A stretch of 64,000 bases of DNA, from the NCBI GenBank assembly GCA_937950315.1, contig CALFDU010000007.1:1-64000 (forward strand). Reading direction: 5' to 3'. The notes under the pieces were generated by a model. It saw only the letters and a list, made by a program, of their open reading frames with translations. It ran no database searches and had not been told where the DNA came from. The translations under genes were made by a program, and so were the position numbers. This document shows, one piece after another, positions 1 to 7,446 of this stretch; positions within the stretch are counted from its first letter, which is position 1, and each line of letters opens with the position of its first letter. The stretch comes from an uncultured Saprospiraceae bacterium (lineage in GTDB: Bacteria > Bacteroidota > Bacteroidia > Chitinophagales > Saprospiraceae).

Positions 1-629
1 GCTTTGTTTAGTCTCCACTGATTGGGGTGTGTATCTGAAAAGTATGCTGCCTCTGCAGAAACGTATTTTACATCACCATAGGTTTTTTCTCTTACCAATC
101 TCTTCACCTCTTGGGTGTATGGTTCTGAGTGAAGTCGATAACCAACACTCAATTTCACATTGGCTGTGTTACAAGCATCTATGATTGCATCGCATTCTTT
201 TACGGTAACTGCCATTGGTTTTTCACAGATCACATGCTTGCCAGCCTTTGCAGCACGAATAGAAAAATCAGCATGCATAGAGTTGGGTAAGACCACATAG
301 ACAATGTCTATATCATCATTGTCCTTGATGCTATCAAAGTTTTCATAGTTATAAACATTCTCCTTAGGGATATCGTACTTCTTCATCCACTTCTTTTCTT
401 TGACAGGTGTTCCTGTTACAATTCCTGCCAGACGGCAGTATTCTGTTTCCATCAAGGAAGGAGCAAGTTCGTAAGTGCTATAGGTTCCCAAACCAACAAG
501 CGCCACTCCCAGCTTTTTCTCTTTGGGTTTTTGTGCAGCACAGGCCAAAGAAACGTGACCAAGCAGAGCGGTACCCGCTGCCGCTTTAAGGATAGAATTG
601 TTAAAACTTCTGCGATCTATTTTACTCAT
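1..629 (-). CDS. Gfo/Idh/MocA family oxidoreductase, partial (C-terminus off the left edge)
   Basis: About 209 N-terminal residues are visible, beginning at the ATG at 629. The protein opens with a twin-arginine type leader (RRSFNNS near residue 6, then an Ala/Leu-rich stretch ending ACAAQ), so export through Tat is likely. A Rossmann segment follows (LGVALVGLGTYS), with the usual GxGxxG pattern relaxed at its end. The family hallmark EKP is present in GKHVICEKPMAV. Members are NAD(P)-dependent sugar or cyclitol dehydrogenases; the substrate cannot be told. The start lies 29 bp downstream of the esterase stop on the same strand, so the two may be cotranscribed. Confidence 0.88.
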   Translation of the reverse strand, partial: MSKIDRRSFNNSILKAAAGTALLGHVSLACAAQKPKEKKLGVALVGLGTYSTYELAPSLMETEYCRLAGIVTGTPVKEKKWMKKYDIPKENVYNYENFDSIKDNDDIDIVYVVLPNSMHADFSIRAAKAGKHVICEKPMAVTVKECDAIIDACNTANVKLSVGYRLHSEPYTQEVKRLVREKTYGDVKYVSAEAAYFSDTHPNQWRLNK

Positions 630-658
630 TGTGAATAGTATTAAAATTCAATGAACAC

Positions 659-1579
659 TTAACTGTTCAATATATCGATTATTTTATTCAAAGCAGATTT
701 GGCTTCCTGCATGACAGGAAGAAAAGGCCATATGTGTGGCATCCCATTTCCTACGATCAGTTCAACATCTACTTGGGCATTTTTCATTTTATCACCAGCT
801 AGAAGCTCATCAGGAAACATGATATCGTTTTCTGCCATAAACAAAGTCGTCTGAGGGAATCCTTCAAAGCTTCCATTCAGAGGTGAAAGCATTTCGTTGT
901 TCAGGGCAAGATTACCCGCGCACATTCGCTTGGCACTAAGGATGCCTGTGGTTGATAACATCGGATCTATTTCGTCAATTGGTGAAATATTTGGATTGGT
1001 CATGGAAGAATCCATGACAGGAGAAACCAAAATGATTCTTTTGGGCAGATCGAGTTTGTTTTTGACGAGACGTTGTGTCAGGCAGGTAATTAAGGTAGCA
1101 CCCGCAGAATCTCCCATCAAGGATATGTTTTCCGAACGATGAATTTCCAATGCATGTTGATAAATCAAATCAATGTTATTGGATATTTCTTGAATTTGAT
1201 GTTCAGGAGCTTTTGGATAATCACACATCCATACGGTATTGCCAGTCTTTTGTGAAATGGTTTTTATAACATCCCAGTGATGTTTGGCTGGACCACAAAT
1301 AAATGCTCCTCCGTGCATCAAGATGATTAGCTTATTAGAATCTACATCTCCTTTTACTTCGGTAATCCTTGTTTTGTCGATCGTAAAAGACCTTACCTTC
1401 TCTTGCTTAAAAAATCTATCTGTAGGAAGATGTACATCCTCCTTTCTGATTTTCTTATAGTCAATTGGGTCTTTACTAAAGTCCTTTTTGATTCCTTTCA
1501 ACTTAAGAACAAACATGGTGAGGTAATATGATAAGCTATATTTCAAATTTGCTAGGGTTTTCTTCTTTATGAAAGACAA
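659..1579 (-). CDS. alpha/beta hydrolase, HSL/acetyl-esterase type
   Basis: 306 residues. The oxyanion-hole motif HGGAF and the nucleophile motif GDSAG are both present in the order and spacing of the hormone-sensitive-lipase family, and a late MPHIW histidine fits the catalytic His. The predicted reaction is hydrolysis of short acyl esters; the natural substrate is unknown. There is a mildly hydrophobic N-terminus but no convincing signal peptide, so it is probably cytoplasmic or membrane-associated. It is transcribed divergently from the HupE-like gene and lies just upstream of the Gfo/Idh gene, which may form an operon with it. Confidence 0.85.
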   Translation of the reverse strand: MSFIKKKTLANLKYSLSYYLTMFVLKLKGIKKDFSKDPIDYKKIRKEDVHLPTDRFFKQEKVRSFTIDKTRITEVKGDVDSNKLIILMHGGAFICGPAKHHWDVIKTISQKTGNTVWMCDYPKAPEHQIQEISNNIDLIYQHALEIHRSENISLMGDSAGATLITCLTQRLVKNKLDLPKRIILVSPVMDSSMTNPNISPIDEIDPMLSTTGILSAKRMCAGNLALNNEMLSPLNGSFEGFPQTTLFMAENDIMFPDELLAGDKMKNAQVDVELIVGNGMPHIWPFLPVMQEAKSALNKIIDILNS

Positions 1580-1709
1580 ATAATTTACATTCGATTAATC
1601 CATTAAATTAAGCTACAGGGATGTATAATTGTATTTAAAGGGACATTTTCTTATACTTAATTTCTCAATTCGAATTAATTGGTTGAAATTAATACCAAAC
1701 TTAAAATTC

Positions 1710-2285
1710 ATGATCATCAGATTTTTTCTTTCGTTTATTGTAGTGTTTTTTCCAATGATGTTATTTGCACACGGAAGTCATGGGAATGGAATCATGGCTG
1801 GTTTCACGCATCCGATTTTTGGTCTTGATCATGCGGTAACCATTGTGGGTATAGGAGCCCTTGCCTACTTTAAAAATAAGTCAAAGTGGTATTTGTTATT
1901 TCTTCCATTCCTAGGTGCGATGATTGTTGGCGGATTTTTAGGCATTGGAAATGAAGCCACTTTTGCAATTGAAAAGTTCATTGCATGCTCAGTATTAATT
2001 ACTGGCTTATTCATTCTTGGTCATGATAAATTAAGTCCCATCTTGCTTTCTATAGTATTGGCGCTGTTTGGATTTGCACATGGCTATGCGCATGGAGCAG
2101 AAATGCCGGAGACTACGACAAGCCTACAATATGTTTCGGGTTATACTTTGGGAGCAATCTTGATGGCAACCATTGGAATGTTTTTCGCCAAGTTGCTATA
2201 TAGCATTTCTGATAATGAGGAGAAGAATGTGAATTTATTGGGAGGAATAGTGATTGGTTGTGCTGTTATGATTTTATTGGGGTAG
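1710..2285 (+). CDS. HupE/UreJ family membrane protein
   Basis: 191 residues from the ATG at 1710. An upstream in-frame TTG at 1629 exists, but the ATG gives a normal signal-like N-terminus ending in FAHGSHG. Family motifs are visible: HPIFGLDH at about residue 32 and FAHGYAHGAEMP at about residue 127, both rich in His as expected of nickel/cobalt permeases, with about six hydrophobic segments. HupE/UreJ proteins supply Ni or Co to hydrogenase or urease, but no such enzyme is in this window, so the physiological metal is open. Confidence 0.85.
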   Translation: MIIRFFLSFIVVFFPMMLFAHGSHGNGIMAGFTHPIFGLDHAVTIVGIGALAYFKNKSKWYLLFLPFLGAMIVGGFLGIGNEATFAIEKFIACSVLITGLFILGHDKLSPILLSIVLALFGFAHGYAHGAEMPETTTSLQYVSGYTLGAILMATIGMFFAKLLYSISDNEEKNVNLLGGIVIGCAVMILLG

Positions 2286-2348
2286 CACTTTGTTTTTGCG
2301 TTCGTGTAATAGTTCTTAAGCAGCTCAGTTGCCTAAACAAAACAGGAT

Positions 2349-3221
2349 TTATTTACAACAATAGTTTAAAAAGGAATCGACAGTATATATTTTAAAGGTT
2401 GACACTTGTCCTTCTACTTCTTTTTCAAAAACTTTATTGACTTCTTTTTTCCGAGATGGATTAAATCTCTCAGCAACTGCAAAAAAATTGCTGATACCAA
2501 GTTGTTCAAAATATACTCTGACTTCATCTTCCTTTTTACCAACAAAGTCGTAATCTCTAAGGTCATACAAGACAGGAATATCTTCGTGTTCCTTATCATC
2601 AAATGCTAAATTCACTTGAATATTTTTGTAGGCAAACATTCTCGTATCTGGAGGTACATTTATAGCAGAAGTTGTTTCCTCTACGATTGCAGAATAACTA
2701 TCACCATAAGGACAATCGCTAGGATCACAATAGTTAAGGTAATATATTTCGTCTAGGACAGGATCAATAAATGTCAGTTCTAGTTTTGGAGATGACTTAT
2801 CTAAGTCAACTTGGCTATTTTCTAAACTATAAATTGAAGGACTTGTAAATCTCTCCTCAAGTCCCTTAAGCGTTTTCAAAGGAGTAACTATTAATAAATT
2901 GTCATCAAAAAACAAATGGTATCCATATACTCGATGGCCCTTATGCCATATTGAAATAAATTTACTGTTCTCTGAATCGACCCGATCAATTTTAAATTTT
3001 CTAAAAACATTGTATAGTTGTACCTCTACATACTCTCCTTCTATTTCAAAGAAATGAGGTGCAACAGAATCCCCCCGATTGATTTTAATATTATTTTCTT
3101 CATCGAAGGTAAATGAACGATTATCCGTCAGTGATGTATAGGTCCTTAAATTTTGTGCCTTTATCTCTTGCGCATAGCAACAAGATAAACTCAGTATAAG
3201 GAAGCAAAAAAATCTTATCAT
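2349..3221 (-). CDS. secreted hypothetical protein
   Basis: 290 residues with a clear signal peptide (residues 1 to about 17, cleavage near CYAQ). The rest is soluble and rich in beta-prone, acidic stretches, with a Cys pair in the middle (YCDPSDCPYG) and a terminal CCK. I do not recognise a family. No T9SS sorting domain is visible at the C-terminus, so the periplasm is the likely location. The start codon overlaps by 4 nt (ATGA) the stop of a 55-codon open frame at 3218-3385, suggesting translational coupling. Confidence 0.75.
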   Translation of the reverse strand: MIRFFCFLILSLSCCYAQEIKAQNLRTYTSLTDNRSFTFDEENNIKINRGDSVAPHFFEIEGEYVEVQLYNVFRKFKIDRVDSENSKFISIWHKGHRVYGYHLFFDDNLLIVTPLKTLKGLEERFTSPSIYSLENSQVDLDKSSPKLELTFIDPVLDEIYYLNYCDPSDCPYGDSYSAIVEETTSAINVPPDTRMFAYKNIQVNLAFDDKEHEDIPVLYDLRDYDFVGKKEDEVRVYFEQLGISNFFAVAERFNPSRKKEVNKVFEKEVEGQVSTFKIYTVDSFLNYCCK

Positions 3222-3385
3222 AAGTTTTTAAGTTGAACTTTTGAAACCATCCTTTCCCCATATCGTTTTTCTTCAAGTAGTCCATCTGGTTCTTCAGGAA
3301 GATCGACAACTTTTTCGAATGTCGGTTTCAAATGATTGCGGTCTACCTTAAATGTAATCAAAATGCATGAAAAAGGAGCCATCAT
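3218..3385 (-). CDS. possible small protein, 55 aa, coupled to the downstream secreted protein
   Basis: The frame begins ATGATGGCT, preceded by an AAGGAG Shine-Dalgarno-like sequence 7 nt upstream, and runs to a TGA that overlaps the ATG of the next gene as ATGA. The product is charged and looks coding-like in its second half (for example FKVDRNHLKPTFEKVV and LEEKRYGERM). I recognise no family. It could also be the decayed tail of a longer gene: an in-frame TAG stands about 50 nt upstream of the ATG. The hairpin at 3371-3400 would hide the AAGGAG, which complicates the case. Confidence 0.4.
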   Translation of the reverse strand: MMAPFSCILITFKVDRNHLKPTFEKVVDLPEEPDGLLEEKRYGERMVSKVQLKNL

Positions 3386-3400
3386 TAGATGACTCCTTGG
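3371..3400 (-). terminator. hairpin with U-tract after the T9SS cargo gene; also masks a Shine-Dalgarno sequence
   Basis: Read on the minus strand, AAGGAG pairs with CTCCTT, with four further pairs inside and a small loop, followed by TTTTTCATG. It sits about 70 nt beyond the stop of the gene at 3472-4713 and could be its intrinsic terminator. The same AAGGAG is the potential ribosome binding site of the 55-codon frame at 3218-3385, so read-through transcripts would have that site sequestered. Confidence 0.6.
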
Positions 3401-3471
3401 TTTTACTTTAATGATATCAATTAAACGTATTACCTATTCACATCATAAAATTCTTACACAATATTTAGAAA

Positions 3472-4713
3472 CTAGATCTTAACGAATCTAAGTGTTCTTG
3501 TTTCGTGTTGAGTGTTTTTATACTTTAAGAAATAGACACCAGGCTCATAATCCTGAATACTTAGTTGTGTATCTCCTACCTTCATGTTCCCTCTTTTCAA
3601 ATATTTGCCTTGAGCATCAATAATCTCATAATTGATTGCTTCATTAAAACTATTTTCAAGAGTAATGATTTCTGTAGCAGGATTTGGAAATAGCTCTATA
3701 GTATTTTCGTTTGATGAATGAGCATCATGTGCATTCAATCCAATTACTCCACCATCTTGAAAATTCCCACCGTCATCATCAATAGTCCAACAATCTGGTC
3801 CTGGAATCGTAACCGTCTGCGAACAAGTATTGTCTCTATTGTTGATTACCAAAGTTACGGGAGTAAAAACTGGTGGTAAGTCTAAGTTGGTAATACAATT
3901 ACCAGGAATATTCATATCTGAAACCCAATACCCAGTATCATTAATATCCCAAATAGGTATGGTTCCATCTTCGGTATGTAAGCACAGACAAGCATGTGTT
4001 CCATCAAAACTACAACACCAATCTATAGTAAAAGGAAGTTCAGGACAATTGTCTTCACAAACAGGAACAGCCACATCAACGACAACACAGCAAGCTTGAT
4101 TTTCACAACCACCGGTACGCCACTCACATAATGTTACTTGCAATGAGCTTGCCCCATCTGGTAAAGTAGATAGATTATAACAAGCTCCTGCAGTATCGTT
4201 TCCACCAATATCGCATACTTGATAAATTGAAGATGCTTCATCAGCCTGATTGACTCCATCAATAACAACACACAGTAATCCAGCTCTATCACAACTAAAA
4301 CCTATCTCAGGTATATTAACATCAGGAATCCCAACACACGGTGCACAATCATCGAATTCAAGTATGGCCGGAATACTTGGATTAGCTGTACTTCCATCTT
4401 CACAGGTATATACGACAACTGCAGTAATAGATGCAATAACCCAATCCGGGTCTGTCGTAAAATCAAAATAAGAGTGTACCAAAGGGAAAATCTCATATGC
4501 TTCTTGAATGGATATACCACTACATAATTGAATATTAATGAGTATCGTTGCCGATTCTTGCGTGTTTTCTCCGTTAAAATCAATCCAGTTTAGTAGAAAC
4601 TGATTTCCCGATTCTTGTACAAGGGTAACTATTTCTGGCGGAGTACAAGACGCCTGACTCGATTTAGGAATAAGGAAGAAACAACAAAGAAGTAAAAAAC
4701 AATATTTTTTCAT
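3472..4713 (-). CDS. T9SS-sorted cysteine-rich secreted protein
   Basis: 413 residues from the ATG at 4713, chosen because it begins a clean signal peptide (MKKYCFLLLCCFFLIP, cleavage near SQA); the longer frame adds 13 unlikely residues. The body has many Cys, often paired (GGCENQACCVVV, DWCCSFDGTHACLCL). The last ~75 residues form a type A T9SS sorting domain: PNPATEIITL, then IIDAQGKYLKRG, then PGVYFLKY and a basic end FVKI. It should be exported and cell-surface bound or released. It lies downstream of the sigma/anti-sigma pair on the same strand but behind a strong terminator, with its own weak ECF-like promoter at 4753-4784. Confidence 0.85.
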   Translation of the reverse strand: MKKYCFLLLCCFFLIPKSSQASCTPPEIVTLVQESGNQFLLNWIDFNGENTQESATILINIQLCSGISIQEAYEIFPLVHSYFDFTTDPDWVIASITAVVVYTCEDGSTANPSIPAILEFDDCAPCVGIPDVNIPEIGFSCDRAGLLCVVIDGVNQADEASSIYQVCDIGGNDTAGACYNLSTLPDGASSLQVTLCEWRTGGCENQACCVVVDVAVPVCEDNCPELPFTIDWCCSFDGTHACLCLHTEDGTIPIWDINDTGYWVSDMNIPGNCITNLDLPPVFTPVTLVINNRDNTCSQTVTIPGPDCWTIDDDGGNFQDGGVIGLNAHDAHSSNENTIELFPNPATEIITLENSFNEAINYEIIDAQGKYLKRGNMKVGDTQLSIQDYEPGVYFLKYKNTQHETRTLRFVKI

Positions 4714-4752
4714 TGTATAGATTTTTAAGTTAAAAAATAACTGTACGTACAA

Positions 4753-4784
4753 TTATAAATAACATAAATCCCTAAAAGGTAACT
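4753..4784 (-). promoter_or_regulatory. weak candidate ECF-type promoter
   Basis: The minus strand carries AGTTACC, an 18-nt gap and TTTATAA. The first box differs by one base from the GGTTACC at the two stronger sites (6237-6268 and 6347-6378) and is likewise preceded by a T-rich tract. The second box matches TTAAYGG poorly. The leader to the ATG at 4713 would be about 35 nt. Confidence 0.3.
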
Positions 4785-4840
4785 TTAAAAATGAAAACAC
4801 ACTATCGTAAGGTTACATCAAACTATTCTACTTAAAGTAA

Positions 4841-4872
4841 AAACCCAAATACTCCGGAGAATATTTGGGTTT
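4841..4872 (-). terminator. strong intrinsic terminator of the sigma/anti-sigma operon
   Basis: AAACCCAAATA and its complement flank a CTCCGGAG core, giving a long near-perfect stem. On the minus strand it is followed by TTTTTACTTTA. It lies 21 nt past the stop of the anti-sigma gene. A-rich flanks on the other side mean it could work in both directions. Confidence 0.85.
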
Positions 4873-4892
4873 CAAAACTTGTCATATTTGAA

Positions 4893-5645
4893 TTATATTT
4901 TTTTCATCAAAGAATTTGCTTTTTGATAATAGTCGTGTTGTTTGTCCTCTAGAATTAAGGTTAAAGAAGACTTTAGTTTTTGAAAATCATCCATCTTCAA
5001 AAACGTCAAGGCCTTGTACCAGTCCACTTCATCTTGAATATTAAAATCACTACGGGCATCTAATGTTGAAAAAACAGTAAGCGCTTCATTAAAGTTTTTA
5101 ATTTCCACATTGGATATGGCTACTGAAAAAAGAAGATCAGAAGATAATGATTCCTTATTGATTGATAACCCATTGTACTGATTGACCACTGCACCATAAT
5201 CTCCTGATTGATAATCATCAATCAATGATTGAAAAACATTTTCATCCGAGCTACGTTCTCCTACTTCAAGTTGAAAGGGTTGATAGTAATCTGCAATCAA
5301 AACATCGGGTGTAGGTTTTGTTGCTACTTTTTGAAAAATAAAAAATGAGCTTACAATAACACCAATCAACAATATTAATCCTAGCCACTTAGGTTTAGCC
5401 AAGGATTTAGGTTTAGATTGAATTTCTATTTCTTTGTTAAAAAGTTCATCATGAATCTGATTCAACTCCATTTTCAACTCTCGTCGTCCCAAATGCTCTC
5501 CAATGTTCATAGTATGCTGTTCAAAGTTTAATTCTTGCATAATCTCTTGATTAGTTTCTGCTAGTTTTAGAAGTTCTTTCTTCTGCCCATCATCCAAGGT
5601 ACCAGCAATGTATTCTTCAATTAATTTTTTAATACGATCTTCCAT
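4893..5645 (-). CDS. probable anti-sigma factor, single-pass membrane protein
   Basis: 250 residues. Residues 1-80 are charged and helical, the position of an anti-sigma domain, although no zinc-binding His/Cys set is visible. One membrane segment spans about residues 88-105, followed by a periplasmic part with helical repeats reminiscent of a degenerate TPR (YGAVVNQYNGL, FNEALTVFSTL). The stop of the ECF sigma gene is only 2 nt from this start, the classic sigma/anti-sigma order. The functional call rests mostly on that context and topology; sequence alone would say membrane protein with TPR-like tail. Confidence 0.7.
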   Translation of the reverse strand: MEDRIKKLIEEYIAGTLDDGQKKELLKLAETNQEIMQELNFEQHTMNIGEHLGRRELKMELNQIHDELFNKEIEIQSKPKSLAKPKWLGLILLIGVIVSSFFIFQKVATKPTPDVLIADYYQPFQLEVGERSSDENVFQSLIDDYQSGDYGAVVNQYNGLSINKESLSSDLLFSVAISNVEIKNFNEALTVFSTLDARSDFNIQDEVDWYKALTFLKMDDFQKLKSSLTLILEDKQHDYYQKANSLMKKI

Positions 5646-5647
5646 TC

Positions 5648-6223
5648 TTATGAGGTGAAAATGAATTTAAGTTGAGAATCGCCAATCAATGCACGTAATT
5701 TTTTAATACATCTTAGCTTTTTGTTTTTCGCTACTTGTTCATTTGCGTAGCCCATGATCTGAGCAATTTCTTTCATTTTCTTTTTTTCATAATAATATAA
5801 TCGCAATACTTGTTGCGATTCTTGATCGACCTTGTTCAGTAATTGGGAATAATACTTAGTCAATTCATTTTGTTCTAATTTTTCCAAGCCATTTGAGTCT
5901 AGATCAACTTCTTCATAATCACTTTTGATCTGGACATATTTTCCTTTTTTTCTTAATCGGTTTAACCAAATATTTTTGGAAATCGAATACAAATACGTAC
6001 GTAGTGCACATGAAAGTTTGAAATCTTTCCTTTGGCATTTTTCATACATAACTATAATGGCATCTTGAAAAATATCCTTAGCATCATTTTCTGATCCATT
6101 ATTACTAACAATAAACTTTTTGACATACTCATAATTAGACGCATATATAGATCTAAGCGCACTATTGCGCGCTTTCTTGTCTACTGATCTAAGGTTATCA
6201 ATTAATAATTTATCATTCATCAT
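5648..6223 (-). CDS. ECF-type RNA polymerase sigma factor
   Basis: 191 residues. Region 2 covers about residues 28-95 (AKDIFQDAIIVMYEK, then FKLSCALRTYLYSISKNIW, the core-binding and -10 recognition helices), and region 4 about 135-185 (LRLYYYEKKKMKEIAQIMGY followed by a basic recognition helix). There is no sigma region 1.1 or 3, as expected for ECF. Start at ATG 6223, with an ATG also at 6220. It forms an operon with the anti-sigma gene and has a promoter-like site (6237-6268) matching the one in front of the divergent cargo-CHAT operon, which suggests autoregulation. Confidence 0.92.
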   Translation of the reverse strand: MMNDKLLIDNLRSVDKKARNSALRSIYASNYEYVKKFIVSNNGSENDAKDIFQDAIIVMYEKCQRKDFKLSCALRTYLYSISKNIWLNRLRKKGKYVQIKSDYEEVDLDSNGLEKLEQNELTKYYSQLLNKVDQESQQVLRLYYYEKKKMKEIAQIMGYANEQVAKNKKLRCIKKLRALIGDSQLKFIFTS

Positions 6224-6236
6224 ACATACTTCTATC

Positions 6237-6268
6237 CCGTTAATAACAATATAAAGACTTTGGTAACC
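6237..6268 (-). promoter_or_regulatory. candidate autoregulated ECF promoter for the sigma operon
   Basis: On the minus strand: TTTTTT-GGTTACC, an 18-nt spacer, then TTAACGG. Box sequences and spacer match those of the divergent site at 6347-6378. The predicted transcription start is only about 7 nt before the sigma ATG at 6223, so this transcript would have almost no leader. Confidence 0.65.
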
Positions 6269-6346
6269 AAAAAATTTAAATTATTTTAGAATAAAGTACT
6301 AATAGCTGACTAAAAATATAGTTTTTAAAAAAAGTCATCTTTTTTT

Positions 6347-6378
6347 GGTTACCTTTTTAAACTCAATGCAATTAATGG
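6347..6378 (+). promoter_or_regulatory. candidate ECF promoter for the cargo-CHAT operon
   Basis: On the plus strand: TTTTTTT-GGTTACC, an 18-nt spacer, then TTAATGG. It differs from the sigma-operon site by one base in the second box. It does not resemble the housekeeping TTG/TAnnTTTG pattern seen elsewhere in this window. It would produce a leader of about 140 nt. Confidence 0.65.
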
Positions 6379-6423
6379 TTGAAGTAATGAATAGAATATA
6401 TATAAATACGAGAAATTTTAAGT

Positions 6424-6512
6424 CATCCGCAAGGATGGTCTTTCTATTCATACTTCAGAATGCACCTTTCAAATTTATTTGAAGGGTGTACCTGAATTTT
6501 CCTGTATGAATA
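6424..6512 (+). promoter_or_regulatory. structured 5' leader, two hairpins
   Basis: The first hairpin is CATCC-GCAA-GGATG, with a GNRA-type tetraloop (6424-6437). The second is a long interrupted stem: TATTCATAC (6445-6453) with GTATGAATA (6504-6512), TTCAG with CTGAA inside it, and an inner stem of about 13 bp including two G-U pairs around 6461-6490. It ends 12 nt before the ATG at 6525 and has no U-tract, so it is not a simple terminator. Translational or stability control is plausible. Confidence 0.55.
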
Positions 6513-6524
6513 AAAATTAAGAAC

Positions 6525-7436
6525 ATGAAACACATCCTAAATTCTCTATTTTTACCTTTTACCTTTCTTTTATGCTCGACAATAAGTTTTGCTCAGCCAA
6601 AAACGCCTATTGTAAACAAACCTTTACATTCTAACAATGATAATATTCCGTGTGCTGGAGTAATTGAAGTAGAAATTGAATTGACCAACTTAGAGTTATT
6701 TGCTCCGTTTGGAGTTGGTTCTATTGATTTCTTACCTTCTGGATATCCAGAAATGTTTATCGAGCTCAATTATTTTGGTCAGACAACATATATTCCGGTT
6801 ACAGAATTGACCTTTTCGCACGGCAACTTAATATCCGTTTGGTCATTTGTATATACGCACTATTATGATCTTTGTAATGAATGTGTTGACGGAGGTGTCA
6901 CAGATAATTCAATAAGTCTTAAAATAGTAACACCAGTTAACAACGGTTATGAACTTTATCCAATCTGTAATTACACCTCAGAAAATGATATTTTTTCTTG
7001 TTTATATTTTCATCAATTATCATGTGTTCCTGGGTCTGACTGTCAATTAGGAGGCATGGGGGAAGTATTTGGGGGTAATTTTAATATCTGTACTAATCCA
7101 CCAGGTCATCCTATCGAGATAGACAAAGGTGAAGGCGCATCGAATGGATCATGGGACAAAGATTTTGATAGCAAAGGCAATACAAACCTAAGTAATGAAA
7201 TTTTTCAAGTAAACGCTTCTCCAAATCCATTCATTGATCTAGTTCAAATTTCTTCAAACAAAGATATTAACCGCGCATCTTTATATGACATTAATGGAAG
7301 AATTCTATTTCAGAATAACTACAATAATACCGATGACTACAATATCCAATTAAACACATTAGAAATTCCATCAGGAATCTTTTTCATAAAAATTGAATCG
7401 GAAGGAGAAATAGAAATGATAAAGATGATAAAATAA
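6525..7436 (+). CDS. T9SS-sorted secreted protein
   Basis: 303 residues with a signal peptide ending near SFAQP. The body contains about nine Cys, several in close pairs (DLCNECVDGG, LSCVPGSDCQLGG). The C-terminal ~75 residues are a type A T9SS sorting domain: ASPNPFIDLVQI, ASLYDINGRILF, IPSGIFFIKI and a basic end. No enzymatic domain is recognised. It is the first gene after the candidate ECF promoter and lies 10 nt ahead of the TPR-CHAT gene, so the two are very likely cotranscribed. Its architecture parallels the cargo gene at 3472-4713 on the other side of the sigma pair. Confidence 0.85.
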   Translation: MKHILNSLFLPFTFLLCSTISFAQPKTPIVNKPLHSNNDNIPCAGVIEVEIELTNLELFAPFGVGSIDFLPSGYPEMFIELNYFGQTTYIPVTELTFSHGNLISVWSFVYTHYYDLCNECVDGGVTDNSISLKIVTPVNNGYELYPICNYTSENDIFSCLYFHQLSCVPGSDCQLGGMGEVFGGNFNICTNPPGHPIEIDKGEGASNGSWDKDFDSKGNTNLSNEIFQVNASPNPFIDLVQISSNKDINRASLYDINGRILFQNNYNNTDDYNIQLNTLEIPSGIFFIKIESEGEIEMIKMIK

Positions 7437-7446
7437 GTTCAACATA

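Larger units (their letters stand above)
6224..6524. other. 301-bp divergent regulatory region
   Basis: No gene. It holds, from left to right: the sigma-operon promoter-like site (minus strand), a 13-bp inverted repeat (GGTAACCAAAAAA at 6262-6274 against TTTTTTGGTTACC at 6341-6353) whose arms are the two upstream boxes, the plus-strand promoter-like site, and a ~140-nt leader with two hairpins before the ATG at 6525. Confidence 0.8.

Noticed and set aside
897-1142. 81-codon plus-strand frame
   Set aside because: Antisense to the catalytic core of the esterase; no features of its own.
1629-1709. N-terminal extension of the HupE-like protein from TTG
   Set aside because: The extension would place charged and hydrophobic residues before a clean signal-type N-terminus that begins at an ATG.
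3121-3309. 62-codon minus-strand frame with charged residues
   Set aside because: It overlaps the signal-peptide region of the secreted protein and competes with the better supported ATGA-coupled frame.
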